In this document: in pieces, positions 17,195-25,265 of the stretch
Layout of the letters: every line of letters begins with the position of its first letter
How positions within the stretch are numbered: the first letter of the stretch is position 1
NCBI GenBank assembly: GCA_032251435.1
Contig: JAVVEH010000012.1
Location: forward strand, 30,949 to 94,948
Source of the DNA: JAVVEH01 sp032251435
GTDB lineage: Bacteria; Verrucomicrobiota; Lentisphaeria; Oligosphaerales; MVZH01
Direction: 5' to 3'
DNA: 64,000 nucleotides
The notes under the pieces: generated by a model
Database searches by the model: none
Told to the model about the DNA's origin: nothing
What the model saw: only the letters and a program-made list of their open reading frames with translations
Translations under genes and position numbers: made by a program

Positions 17195-19033
17195 TCAAAG
17201 ATCCAGCATGTCCCTGGCTTCTTCTGTCAACATGGGCTCTCCCACGGTATTGGGCCAGATACGTCGTATCAGGTCGTAGGCAGCCATTTTGAGTCCCTCA
17301 AGGTCGACGCCTCCAATGTAAAGGACCTCGGGGACTTCGAGGGGTTGCCGGATACCAATGCTCCGTTGGGGATGGCCGTTTCGGTTATTTCCGAAAGGAA
17401 GGGGGACAATCTGGACGAATCCCTTTGCTCCCTGACCGAACAACGCTTCGGGTTGACGGTCAGAAGCCATGGACTCTTTCATGAGTTGCAGGAGGGGATT
17501 GAACGCCTCGGTTCCGATTATGGCAAAGGGCTGACGGGTCGCCTCCACACAATCCATACTACCGGTCACACGACAGTCTCCGCCAAAGAGGTGATCCAGA
17601 ACACACTTGAGCCGGTACCCAGGCTCACACTCGTCACCCGTAAAAGGACCGGTGATCACGGGCAGGTTCTTTCCATAACGGACAAGAAAGGCTTCAATTT
17701 TCTCCAGTCCGTCCGGGTAGACCACTCCTTCAAAGGGGGCTATTTTTTCCAGCTCAACATCGTACTCTCTTGTGACCGTACCATACCCCCAAAGGGTCTC
17801 GTTTTTCATTTTCAGGCGCACAAAGACGTTGTTGCGTCCATTTTTCAAGCAAAGGGGATCGAGGTCCAGCTCAAGGGTGCGGGAGGCGTGCTTTTCCAGT
17901 TTCAACGGCACGTCTTTGCTGGCGTGATCTCCCACCACCACACATACCGACCCTTCGATCGAGACCATGTTACGATTCTCAATGGCAATGGTGGCCTTGC
18001 TCGGCGTGCAGTTCGACAGGCTGATCCGGACATGCTTGCGCGGATCCGTGTCGGGCATGGATCGCAAGGATTCCTCTTTAAAGGTTTCGGCGATTTCTTT
18101 CGGAGCCCCGTCCAAAGCCACCACCCCGGATTGGCCGATTCCAAATTCCCGCCAGCTCATCTTGTCGCGGAAACAGTGGTGTAGAACCACCTCGGGGCCA
18201 TTTTCCACTCGCGAGACCTCCATCATCTTTTTCCAGCCTTCGGCCATGACCCGGGGGGGAGTAACATTTCCCCAGCGAAAGTATCCCTGGCCGCAGGCCT
18301 CTGTGACCCACCTGGGCTTGTCCAGGTCGCCAAATCCCATACCCCGGCACCAGTGGATCTTGTGATATCCTTCGGGATACTCCACCTCTCCACCCTCGGA
18401 GCAGAATCTGCGGAAGACATCCAACGACACGTCGTCCCAGCCGTGGTGATCGACGGGACAATAGAAGTGAATGGGGTGGAAGTCCAATTCTGCGACATCA
18501 TCGGGGAATGTTTCCCTATAACGGTAGAGGTCCACGGACTTCACGTCCGAGGAGAACCGGGCGTCGGGGTCGATGCTCCGGGCCAGACGGATGAGTTCCA
18601 CCATGTGTCTGAAATTGTCAGCATCGGAAGTTTCCTCATAGATCTCGTTGCCCATCTGGTAATAACGGATGCGACCCTTGTAACGGCTGACGTACAACCG
18701 GACGATGTCCTCGGTGAGTCCTTCGAAGAAGGAGCCGATGTCGAAAAGGATGGTGATGCCATAGGTCTCCTGAAACTCCACGGCAGCGTCCATCATTTCG
18801 ATGTATTTTCCCGGTTTCAAGCCTGGGTACTCCACCTTGTCCGTTTGGCTGGGAGAGATGTGGAATCTGACGATGGACATGCCCAGGCTGGACATAATCC
18901 TGAAATCCTCCTCCATGCGCTCCTTCGTCCACCGGTCCATGATCCATAGTGGGGAAAAGTCTTCGATCATCCCCACTTGGGGAATGTAGTTCACACCGGT
19001 AAGGATTGATCTCTCCGGGGTGCTGTTACTCAT
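17195..19033 (-). CDS. Clan GH-A type glycoside hydrolase-like protein
   Basis: A 612-residue protein without a signal peptide, so probably cytoplasmic. The first 350 residues read as a TIM barrel of the retaining 4/7 type. YYQMGNE ends strand 4 with the acid/base Glu130, and RWVTEACG carries the candidate nucleophile Glu245. The start GVNYIPQVG and SIVRFHI are typical of the GH5/GH39/GH42 neighbourhood. The remaining part has a beta-sandwich (about 350-430) and an alpha/beta tail (about 440-612). The exact family is unclear. It is the last gene of a reverse-strand group that starts with a GH43-like protein, so it probably finishes breakdown of imported oligosaccharides. Confidence 0.7.
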   Translation of the reverse strand: MSNSTPERSILTGVNYIPQVGMIEDFSPLWIMDRWTKERMEEDFRIMSSLGMSIVRFHISPSQTDKVEYPGLKPGKYIEMMDAAVEFQETYGITILFDIGSFFEGLTEDIVRLYVSRYKGRIRYYQMGNEIYEETSDADNFRHMVELIRLARSIDPDARFSSDVKSVDLYRYRETFPDDVAELDFHPIHFYCPVDHHGWDDVSLDVFRRFCSEGGEVEYPEGYHKIHWCRGMGFGDLDKPRWVTEACGQGYFRWGNVTPPRVMAEGWKKMMEVSRVENGPEVVLHHCFRDKMSWREFGIGQSGVVALDGAPKEIAETFKEESLRSMPDTDPRKHVRISLSNCTPSKATIAIENRNMVSIEGSVCVVVGDHASKDVPLKLEKHASRTLELDLDPLCLKNGRNNVFVRLKMKNETLWGYGTVTREYDVELEKIAPFEGVVYPDGLEKIEAFLVRYGKNLPVITGPFTGDECEPGYRLKCVLDHLFGGDCRVTGSMDCVEATRQPFAIIGTEAFNPLLQLMKESMASDRQPEALFGQGAKGFVQIVPLPFGNNRNGHPQRSIGIRQPLEVPEVLYIGGVDLEGLKMAAYDLIRRIWPNTVGEPMLTEEARDMLDL

Positions 19034-19042
19034 GATGATCCT

Positions 19043-19375
19043 TTACTTGGTTTTTGTATTTCCACTGGTCAGTGGTATATGTACATTGAAGGTTCGATTT
19101 CCAGTCTTTGCTGCACAAAACAGCACGGCAGGAATGCCGTTCTCCAACCAAAGCTGTGGACGCTCCAGTCGCTGCAATCGCTCAACCCCTTGTGTCTGCC
19201 AGTTCACTCTCGCCGTGGTAACCAGTGGGTGCTTTGCCAGCTTCCACACCAAGCCCTTCTTGGACTCGAAGAGCGCAAGCGAGTGCTTCTTCCCGGTGAA
19301 TGCCCCTCTCATATCTTTGACGATGGGCCAAAGCTTATCGTCTTGTGCCCAGATGAAGGGGTCTTCGGCAGGAAA
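19043..19375 (-). pseudogene. Broken C-terminal fragment of a GH43-like gene
   Basis: Directly after the TAA of the tandem GH43-like gene (19376-19378), the same frame stays open for 110 codons. It encodes a sequence that resembles the C-terminal half of another GH43-like propeller: AEDPFIWAQDDKLW, IVKDMRGAFTG, SLALFES and VERLQRLERPQLW. It ends with TAA at 19043-19045, ten bases before the GH-A start. There is no start codon at its head, the first ATG being internal at 19312. It is most simply the remnant of a third domain or a neighbouring paralogue fused by deletion. Translation of the 89-residue internal frame is unlikely to give a folded enzyme. Confidence 0.6.
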
Positions 19376-21580
19376 TTATTCATGTAAATGTTTCTTTCGA
19401 CGCAGTACATACGCATTCGTTCCGTCGCTGCCGTCCAGTGCCGAGCCACTTGGGCAGTAGAGATACTCCGGCTCACCGTCTTTTCCCATCAGAATCTGCG
19501 GCCTCTCGAATTTTACCTCGTTGCCATAGTGGTGCTTGATGTTCTTCGGGAGCTTGTTGTTCAGGTAGAATCGACGAAGATGATGGAATCCATGAAGGGG
19601 TTTTGATTCGAACTTGGTACCATCCTTCGAGATCCACAGCAGTCCGCCACCCTTTTCCAGGATACCATGGTTGTCCGTCGTGATCAGGCAGACATGTTCT
19701 TTCCAGATGAAGGCGTAGCCGTCCTCAATCGCGCGGTCGTTTGCCGTGATCGGATCTTTCTGGATCACGTAGGGACCGTCGAGTTTGTTGGCAATGGCAA
19801 CCCCCATCTTGACCTTGCCCTTTGACCGCGGGCCGCTCATTGCCTTGAAATAGAGCAGGAACCTTCCGTCAGGATGTGTCAACAGTGACGGGTTGTTCAC
19901 GCCACAACCGCTGTCGTGGCACCAAATCGCCTTGTCTTCGGGCGGGCTCAGCAGAGGTTGTTTTTCGTCGGGTACCAGTTTCCAGGGGCCGTTCAGGCTG
20001 TCCGCAACCATCATCCCTATCCGCTGATTTGGGCCGTGCTTCGGGCCATCATCATTGCTGATAAACACCAATACGTATTTATCGCCTATCTTCCGGATGT
20101 TAGGATTGTGATATCCAACCGCATTCCAGCCCTTGCCGATACCTTTGCCTATTGTGGCGACATACTTGAACGGGCCCTCCGGCCTGTCTGACATGTAATG
20201 CGCGATCTCACTGTTTCTTTTCCATGCCTGAATGAACGGGATGTTTCCGGGCCAGCGCGCGCAGAAAAGGTGGATCTTGCCGTCGTCGTCCCGTATCGGC
20301 GAACTCCCCCAGATATCCCAGCCTGGTTCATTGATCGCTTCGCCGACCAGTTCCCACTGATCTGCCAGCGGTTCCGGTCGTTTCGTTTCTGTTTTTGAGG
20401 ATGTCGGTGTGCCCCCCGCATCTTTGAGTGCGGGCTTGGACGGTATCTGCCCCACGTCTTGTTCGGCGTCTCCAACGTTTAACGGGATCGCAATGTTGCC
20501 GCTGATCTCCTTGTCGTAAATTGCCAGATAAACCCACTCGGCACGACCCTTCTCATCGGTCAGGACAAAGGGCCGTTCGACACGTTTGGGCTTCCAGATC
20601 GTGCCGTCTGAAAGCTCAATCTGTTTATGCATAAAGGTGAACGGTTTGGCCTCGCGCCATTTGTAGCTGTCCTCGGAAACAAGATGGGCCAAAACAGGCT
20701 TTCCCATGACATGTATCAGACTATGAAAAAGACCATCTGCCTGATTGTACCAGATGCATGCGTCCTCGGTTTGCGCGTTGTCGTAAATTGCCTGTTTCTG
20801 AAAAACAAACGGCCCGGTTGCCTTGTCGGCATGACCAACAAGCTGGATGCGAAACCAGTCCTTACGGCGATTGTCGTCGCCTTTGACGATCATCACAAAC
20901 TGACCCTTGTGATAGGCCACTGCCGGGTTGACGGCAATGTTTTTGAAGCTGCCGTGTGGGACAACCACCGGTTTTGGCACCCGTACAAACGGACCGGCCG
21001 GGGTGTCAGCACTGGCCACTCCAATACACTGTCTGTTGCGAACAATCTCACGGTTATCCTTCAGCCAGTTGTCACTGGGAAACGGACTCTCGTTGGTGGC
21101 CTTAAAGTCGCCACGCAGTGCGTTAGAAACATAGTAGAGATGGATCTTGCCGTTTGCCACACAGACCGAGGGGTTATGAGCAGTTACAATATCCCAACCA
21201 TCCAGATGTCGGCTTTCAATTACCGTGCCGGTTGTTTTGAAGGGCCCCTCCGGGCGATCCGCAACAGCATGGGCAATTTCGCAATGGGTCATCCAGCCCT
21301 TAAACCCTTTTGATTTCGGCCAGCGTGAATAAAAGCCATGAATTTTGCCGTCCTTCCACCTCATGGTGGTCATGCCCCAAACATAGTAATCCGGATCGAC
21401 CAATACATGTGGAGACGGTAACCTCTTGAAGAAGTTCTTTTGGGTGACGACTGGAATCGATTTGGGAGATGTTAACACTGTTTTGTTCTGCTTGGGGCTT
21501 GCTGCTTCAGCATCAGCGGGGATTATCGTTAAACATATAGCGAAGACGTGAATTAAAGCTATCAGGTATGTCGTTTCCAT
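19376..21580 (-). CDS. Secreted protein with two GH43-like propeller domains
   Basis: 734 residues, with an N-terminal signal peptide (cleavage probably after ADAEA). Residues about 45-370 and 405-734 are diverged copies of one domain. Paired motifs include WDIVTAHNPSV with GWNAVGYHNPN, GKIHLYYVSN with DKYVLVFISN, EDACIWYN with EDGYAFIW, and VERPFV with FERPQI. AVADRPEGPF and YMSDRPEGPF also repeat. This pattern of blades with Asp/Glu motifs matches the five-bladed propellers of the GH43/GH117 group (clan GH-F-like). An exo- or endo-glycosidase acting on arabinan, xylan or galactan-type polymers is inferred. Which domain is catalytic is not certain. Confidence 0.7.
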   Translation of the reverse strand: METTYLIALIHVFAICLTIIPADAEAASPKQNKTVLTSPKSIPVVTQKNFFKRLPSPHVLVDPDYYVWGMTTMRWKDGKIHGFYSRWPKSKGFKGWMTHCEIAHAVADRPEGPFKTTGTVIESRHLDGWDIVTAHNPSVCVANGKIHLYYVSNALRGDFKATNESPFPSDNWLKDNREIVRNRQCIGVASADTPAGPFVRVPKPVVVPHGSFKNIAVNPAVAYHKGQFVMIVKGDDNRRKDWFRIQLVGHADKATGPFVFQKQAIYDNAQTEDACIWYNQADGLFHSLIHVMGKPVLAHLVSEDSYKWREAKPFTFMHKQIELSDGTIWKPKRVERPFVLTDEKGRAEWVYLAIYDKEISGNIAIPLNVGDAEQDVGQIPSKPALKDAGGTPTSSKTETKRPEPLADQWELVGEAINEPGWDIWGSSPIRDDDGKIHLFCARWPGNIPFIQAWKRNSEIAHYMSDRPEGPFKYVATIGKGIGKGWNAVGYHNPNIRKIGDKYVLVFISNDDGPKHGPNQRIGMMVADSLNGPWKLVPDEKQPLLSPPEDKAIWCHDSGCGVNNPSLLTHPDGRFLLYFKAMSGPRSKGKVKMGVAIANKLDGPYVIQKDPITANDRAIEDGYAFIWKEHVCLITTDNHGILEKGGGLLWISKDGTKFESKPLHGFHHLRRFYLNNKLPKNIKHHYGNEVKFERPQILMGKDGEPEYLYCPSGSALDGSDGTNAYVLRRKKHLHE

Positions 21581-21977
21581 TCTATGCCCTTATCAAACGA
21601 CAGCTTGATGGATTGCATGTCATCAGGTATTGTGAACCTTGTCGCTACCGGTCATTTTGGTTGTCACGTGGTTTTGGGGAAATGGGGAGGGAATGGGTCC
21701 GTCCCCATTGTAATACGATTTGTTTGCCAAGACCGTTGCGATGTCGGGCGCGGTGCGAGTAACCTAAGTTCGCCATCGGGCTGTCCCCGGCCGTTGACAC
21801 AACGGGGATAAGGGGGAATCTGTCCTGAAACCGGAAAAGGCGGCTTGGAGAAGCAGGAAAAGTGCTTTTGTAGAAGATACCGTCAAATTTAGATCGAAAA
21901 ATTCGTGTCTATTAGTGCTCATTAGTGGTTCATGAATTAATCAGGCTAGCGCATTGGCTTTGTTCGAAGATTCTTCG
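21581..21977. other. Spacer with short repeats, no gene seen
   Basis: 397 bases with no credible gene. AATGGGGA near 21681 is partly complementary to TCCCCATT at 21702-21709, giving a weak hairpin. CGTCCCCATT (21700-21709) is the reverse complement of AATGGGGACG in the 31-base repeat at 22661-22722, beyond the toxin-antitoxin pair. At 21901-21930 there are three degenerate 10-base units (ATTCGTGTCT, ATTAGTGCTC, ATTAGTGGTT). The promoter of the GH43-like gene should lie at the left end, but no clear box was found. Confidence 0.5.
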
Positions 21978-22322
21978 TCAAATGCCGATGACAAGTCTCA
22001 GCCCCTCATCAATTCTTGCCATCGTGGCAAGGCTCAGTGTTTGAACCCTCTCCGTCAGGAAACCCCGGTCAAGAGTGACCAACTGGGAAACATTGACAAC
22101 AGAAGGCTTAGGAAGGCCTGACTCCCGGGGAGCAATCCGCACGTTTCCAGGAGCCCCAGCGAGGCGAATGCTGGACGTGATGACGGCACAGACAACGGTG
22201 CTGATTGCGCTCCGGTTGAAAACATCTGCTTGCACAATAAGCATCGGGCACCGATGTCCCGGTTCAGAGCCCGAAGGCACGGAAAGATTTGCCCACCAAA
22301 TATCTCCTCGTTGCATTACCAC
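21978..22322 (-). CDS. MazF/PemK-type endoribonuclease toxin
   Basis: A 114-residue protein of the usual family length. It shows the MazF hallmarks: MQRGDIWWANL at the start, GSEPGHRCPMLIVQ (the conserved RP-type loop, here RCP), then VVCAVITSS, and a C-terminal IDEGLRLVIGI. These toxins cleave mRNA at short sequences and are neutralised by the partner made from the gene in front. It overlaps the antitoxin gene by seven bases, the usual coupling. The target sequence cannot be predicted. Confidence 0.9.
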   Translation of the reverse strand: MVMQRGDIWWANLSVPSGSEPGHRCPMLIVQADVFNRSAISTVVCAVITSSIRLAGAPGNVRIAPRESGLPKPSVVNVSQLVTLDRGFLTERVQTLSLATMARIDEGLRLVIGI

Positions 22323-22552
22323 TGCTCCTCGGCAATTGAAAGTATCTGCGCTTCAACCAAACCGGTGTCGAGGGATGATCCTCCGCTGGCATAAACCTGA
22401 TTCAGCTTTTCGGTTACATCTTCCTCGTGGTGTTGGTCAAGGTATTCGGACACGGCGACCGTAAAGAGGGCACTACGAGACATTTTTCTCTGATGAGCAA
22501 AGCGCTCAGCGCGGGAAAAAATCGGATCAGGAATGGAGACTGCTGTTTTCAT
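22316..22552 (-). CDS. Ribbon-helix-helix antitoxin partner of MazF
   Basis: 78 residues. The N-terminal MKTAVSIPDPIFSRAERFAHQ, with MSRSALFTVAVSEYL, is a ribbon-helix-helix (MetJ/Arc-type) DNA-binding domain as in MazF-partner antitoxins. The acidic C-terminal tail (about 45-78) would wrap the toxin. It is encoded first in the operon, and the ATG at 22552 lies next to a palindromic operator and a near-consensus promoter, so autoregulation is likely. Confidence 0.85.
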   Translation of the reverse strand: MKTAVSIPDPIFSRAERFAHQRKMSRSALFTVAVSEYLDQHHEEDVTEKLNQVYASGGSSLDTGLVEAQILSIAEEQW

Positions 22553-22558
22553 AATCTC

Positions 22559-22587
22559 AGTATAACTCCAGTTATACTCATTGTCAA
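22559..22587 (-). promoter_or_regulatory. Promoter and palindromic operator of the toxin-antitoxin pair
   Basis: On the reverse strand TTGACA (22587-22582) and TATACT (22564-22559) are 17 bases apart, an almost perfect sigma-70 promoter. A perfect palindrome at 22560-22577 (GTATAACT, two bases, AGTTATAC) covers the -10 box and most of the spacer, as expected for an antitoxin operator. The -10 box ends six bases before the ATG, so the mRNA would be leaderless or nearly so. The sequence is direct; binding and start site are inferred. Confidence 0.7.
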
Positions 22588-22660
22588 ATGCATTCTTTCG
22601 AATGACGCGGATCAGGCGCGGCTATAAGTCGTCGCCTCCATCCGGCTTGTGAGTGTAATG

Positions 22661-22722
22661 GGAGTGTAATGGGGACGTTGTTGCATAACCTGGAGTGTAA
22701 TGGGGACGTTGTTGCATAACCT
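22661..22722 (+). repeat. Two tandem copies of a 31-base unit
   Basis: 22661-22691 and 22692-22722 are identical 31-base copies beginning GGAGTGTAATGGGGACG and ending GCATAACCT, with a further partial copy (GAGTGTAATGG) just before. The core AATGGGGACG occurs inverted at 21700-21709 on the far side of the toxin-antitoxin pair. No coding capacity is seen in 22588-22877. Confidence 0.85.
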
Positions 22723-22877
22723 TTACATATTAAACCTGTTAAATCATATGTCTTGTCACTAAACAGGGCTTTGCGCCATAAAACATTGCTTTTTTTCTAA
22801 AATTAGCTCTTTTTCCTGGTCAAAGACTTGGAAGACACCAAAAAGCCCGGCGTTTCCCCACCCAGACATTGCTTCCC

Positions 22878-25265
22878 CTAGTAAACGCACACGCGACAGA
22901 CAGCCGCCGGACAGCCATGCGTCGCGGTCAGTTCCAACCTGAGTTCGCGGGTTGTGCATGGCTCGGCCAGGTCAATACAGACTTGCCCCTGGTGGTTGTC
23001 GGTGGTTTGATGAATGATCGTGCCCTGTTCGTCCCGCAACTGGAAATCCCGCACGCAGAATGGCATGGCCCGCTCGGGATGTCCATACTGTACGGACTCC
23101 ATTGGGTGGTCGTAATCAACGTCGAAGTCGATGACGACGCGCCGGATGGTCTGCGGGGAATCCCACGTCAGGCTCAGCGTCGGCTCTGGATCATCCTTCG
23201 CCGTGACCCATGTGTTGGTGGTCATAAATGGCCGGGTATAGCCTGATGCCAGCTGACTCTTTCCGAAGGCCGCAATGGGTGGCTCGAAAGTCGCCGCAAG
23301 CAGGTTGCCTTGGGGACGGCGCTGCGGCAGCCAGAATTCAAACGTGTCAAAGCCAATGCCTTCCGGTGGTGTCTGCACAGCCCGGTTTGCCACCTTCTTA
23401 TTTCCCCTGTGGACTAAAGACAAGACCCCGCTGACCCGCTCTGCCGTGAGCGAGACCTCCACCCCATCGCGGCTCATGACGCAGAGAAAAACGTATTGCG
23501 CCCGATCGAGTTTCACATCGAAGTCGACTGTAACAGGCATATGCTTGCCGGGTCGCACCCGGACGGTCGAAACCGCCAGTGTCGTGTCCGGCGTAAAATT
23601 CCCCTCGCGTTCCGACCCCCGCAACTGAATCTCCACCTCTGTCTCCTGCAACTTCGTTGCTTTTTCTGGGAGAGCATCTTCCTTCGATTGACCCGAAATG
23701 GCCTGTCGTCGCGGGCCACTCGGACCTGCGACCGCGGGACGGTCGCTCCCATGTTCCATACTGAAGAACAGGGTCGTCCGCGGGAATCTGCCCGTTTCGG
23801 CGGGAATCAATAGCGCCCGGTGAAAATCCAGTGACACACTTTCTTCCGATGGCGGCAGCGCTGACAGGACATACTCACTGGAGGCCGTGATCGTTGCCTC
23901 GGCAGCCAGATCAACGGGATCCCGCAGGTTCACGTGTGGAATGTGCTGCCCGGTCCGCTGCAGGCGCAGTTGCAGTTCGGCCATGCGCTCCGGTGCGGTC
24001 AGCTCCCGCGGTAATTCCCTGTTCTCACGACATAAGGCGGCGGCCATACCCGCGGCCTGAGCCGCATGCGCGCAGGTCATCATTACCCGGGTTGACGCGA
24101 AAGCGACATGCGATGCGCTGATAATGCGGCCGGCCAGAAACAGGTTGTTGATATTACGGCTGTAGAGACAGCGGAAGGGAATCTGGTAGACGCCCCGGGA
24201 GTGCCACTGAGAACAACCTGGTTTTTCCGAATAGACGCCGTCGGCCGGGTGGACATCGACGGCCCAGCCCCCGTAGGCGACCGCGTCGGGGTGGCGGCGC
24301 TGTTCGACAATATCCTGCTGGGTGAGCATCACATCGCCTTCAAACCGGCGGCTCTCGCGTTTGCCGGGAATCGTTCCAACCCACTCAAGCGTCAGGTTTT
24401 CCGCATCGGGAAACTCGCCGGAATTCTTGATGTAGTCCCATACACCATAGGCGATCCGCCACAGCTCCCACTTGATCGATTCGGAATCATGGATGGTATC
24501 CAGGGTTCCACCGTACTCGAGCCACCACAGCGAACAGCCGGCAACTCCGGTGCGGAGCTGACGGTAGCGGGGAATTTTCTTGATATCCTTCAAGGCGTAA
24601 CTCGGGGCATGAAATTGCACGGGGCGGCCCGTGTCGCGCGAATAGAAATAGATCGAATGGCCCAGGAGCTCGCCATACTCGGGCCCCGGGGCGAATCCCT
24701 CGCCGAATTCCGCGACTTTTTCCGCGCCCATGCGGAACGCCGCTCCGGCCAAAAATCCCACAATGCCATCCCCCGACGCGTCGCAGAACAGAGGCGCATG
24801 GCAGGTGTAGCGCGTCGCGTTCTGACTACAGAAACCGGATACCGCAATGATTCGATCCGGATCATCATCTGCCTTTTCAACAGCATCGACGGCCGTATTC
24901 AGTAAAAGTTGGATGTTGGGTTCCTCGATGACTTTTTCCAGCAGAATGGTATCCACCAGCACCGGGTTCCCTTCAGGATTGCGCCAGGTGTTCTCCACCA
25001 CCAGCTCGTTAACGACACCCCCCTCGCGGGCCCAGCGGTTGTTGTTGCCCATGTGGCTCGTAGCACCCAGCATCCACAGCCTGATCTCGCTCGAGGCATT
25101 GCCGCCCAATACCGGACGATCCTGAATCAGGATAACTTTGATTCCCTGGCGCGCCGCGGTGATGGCGCAGCATGTGCCCGAAAGACCGCCGCCCACAACA
25201 ACCAGATCGGCGTTCAGGGACATGTTCTTGAGTTCTCTGTTATTTGTCGGCGCTTCGGTGATCAT
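22878..25265 (-). CDS. FAD-dependent oxidoreductase with C-terminal discoidin-like domain
   Basis: About 795 residues; an internal ATG at 25223 is an equally good start because the FAD motif DLVVVGGGLSGTCCA follows it directly. The N-terminal 430 residues fit the FAD-binding oxidoreductase family PF12831 often found near carbohydrate genes: GGGLSG for ADP binding, LGGNASSEIR, DASGDGIVGFLAGA, and IPFRCLYSRNINNLFLAGR closing the cofactor site. After a middle beta-rich part, the end (about 690-795) resembles an F5/8-type C domain (RRVVIDFDVDYDHP, RELRLELTAT). It may oxidise a sugar or polyol, but the substrate is unknown. It overlaps or abuts the symporter stop, so the two are one operon. Confidence 0.8.
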   Translation of the reverse strand: MITEAPTNNRELKNMSLNADLVVVGGGLSGTCCAITAARQGIKVILIQDRPVLGGNASSEIRLWMLGATSHMGNNNRWAREGGVVNELVVENTWRNPEGNPVLVDTILLEKVIEEPNIQLLLNTAVDAVEKADDDPDRIIAVSGFCSQNATRYTCHAPLFCDASGDGIVGFLAGAAFRMGAEKVAEFGEGFAPGPEYGELLGHSIYFYSRDTGRPVQFHAPSYALKDIKKIPRYRQLRTGVAGCSLWWLEYGGTLDTIHDSESIKWELWRIAYGVWDYIKNSGEFPDAENLTLEWVGTIPGKRESRRFEGDVMLTQQDIVEQRRHPDAVAYGGWAVDVHPADGVYSEKPGCSQWHSRGVYQIPFRCLYSRNINNLFLAGRIISASHVAFASTRVMMTCAHAAQAAGMAAALCRENRELPRELTAPERMAELQLRLQRTGQHIPHVNLRDPVDLAAEATITASSEYVLSALPPSEESVSLDFHRALLIPAETGRFPRTTLFFSMEHGSDRPAVAGPSGPRRQAISGQSKEDALPEKATKLQETEVEIQLRGSEREGNFTPDTTLAVSTVRVRPGKHMPVTVDFDVKLDRAQYVFLCVMSRDGVEVSLTAERVSGVLSLVHRGNKKVANRAVQTPPEGIGFDTFEFWLPQRRPQGNLLAATFEPPIAAFGKSQLASGYTRPFMTTNTWVTAKDDPEPTLSLTWDSPQTIRRVVIDFDVDYDHPMESVQYGHPERAMPFCVRDFQLRDEQGTIIHQTTDNHQGQVCIDLAEPCTTRELRLELTATHGCPAAVCRVCVY

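Noticed and set aside
17159..18184. 341-codon forward frame
   Set aside because: Antisense shadow of the GH-A type gene, whose active-site motifs are clear.
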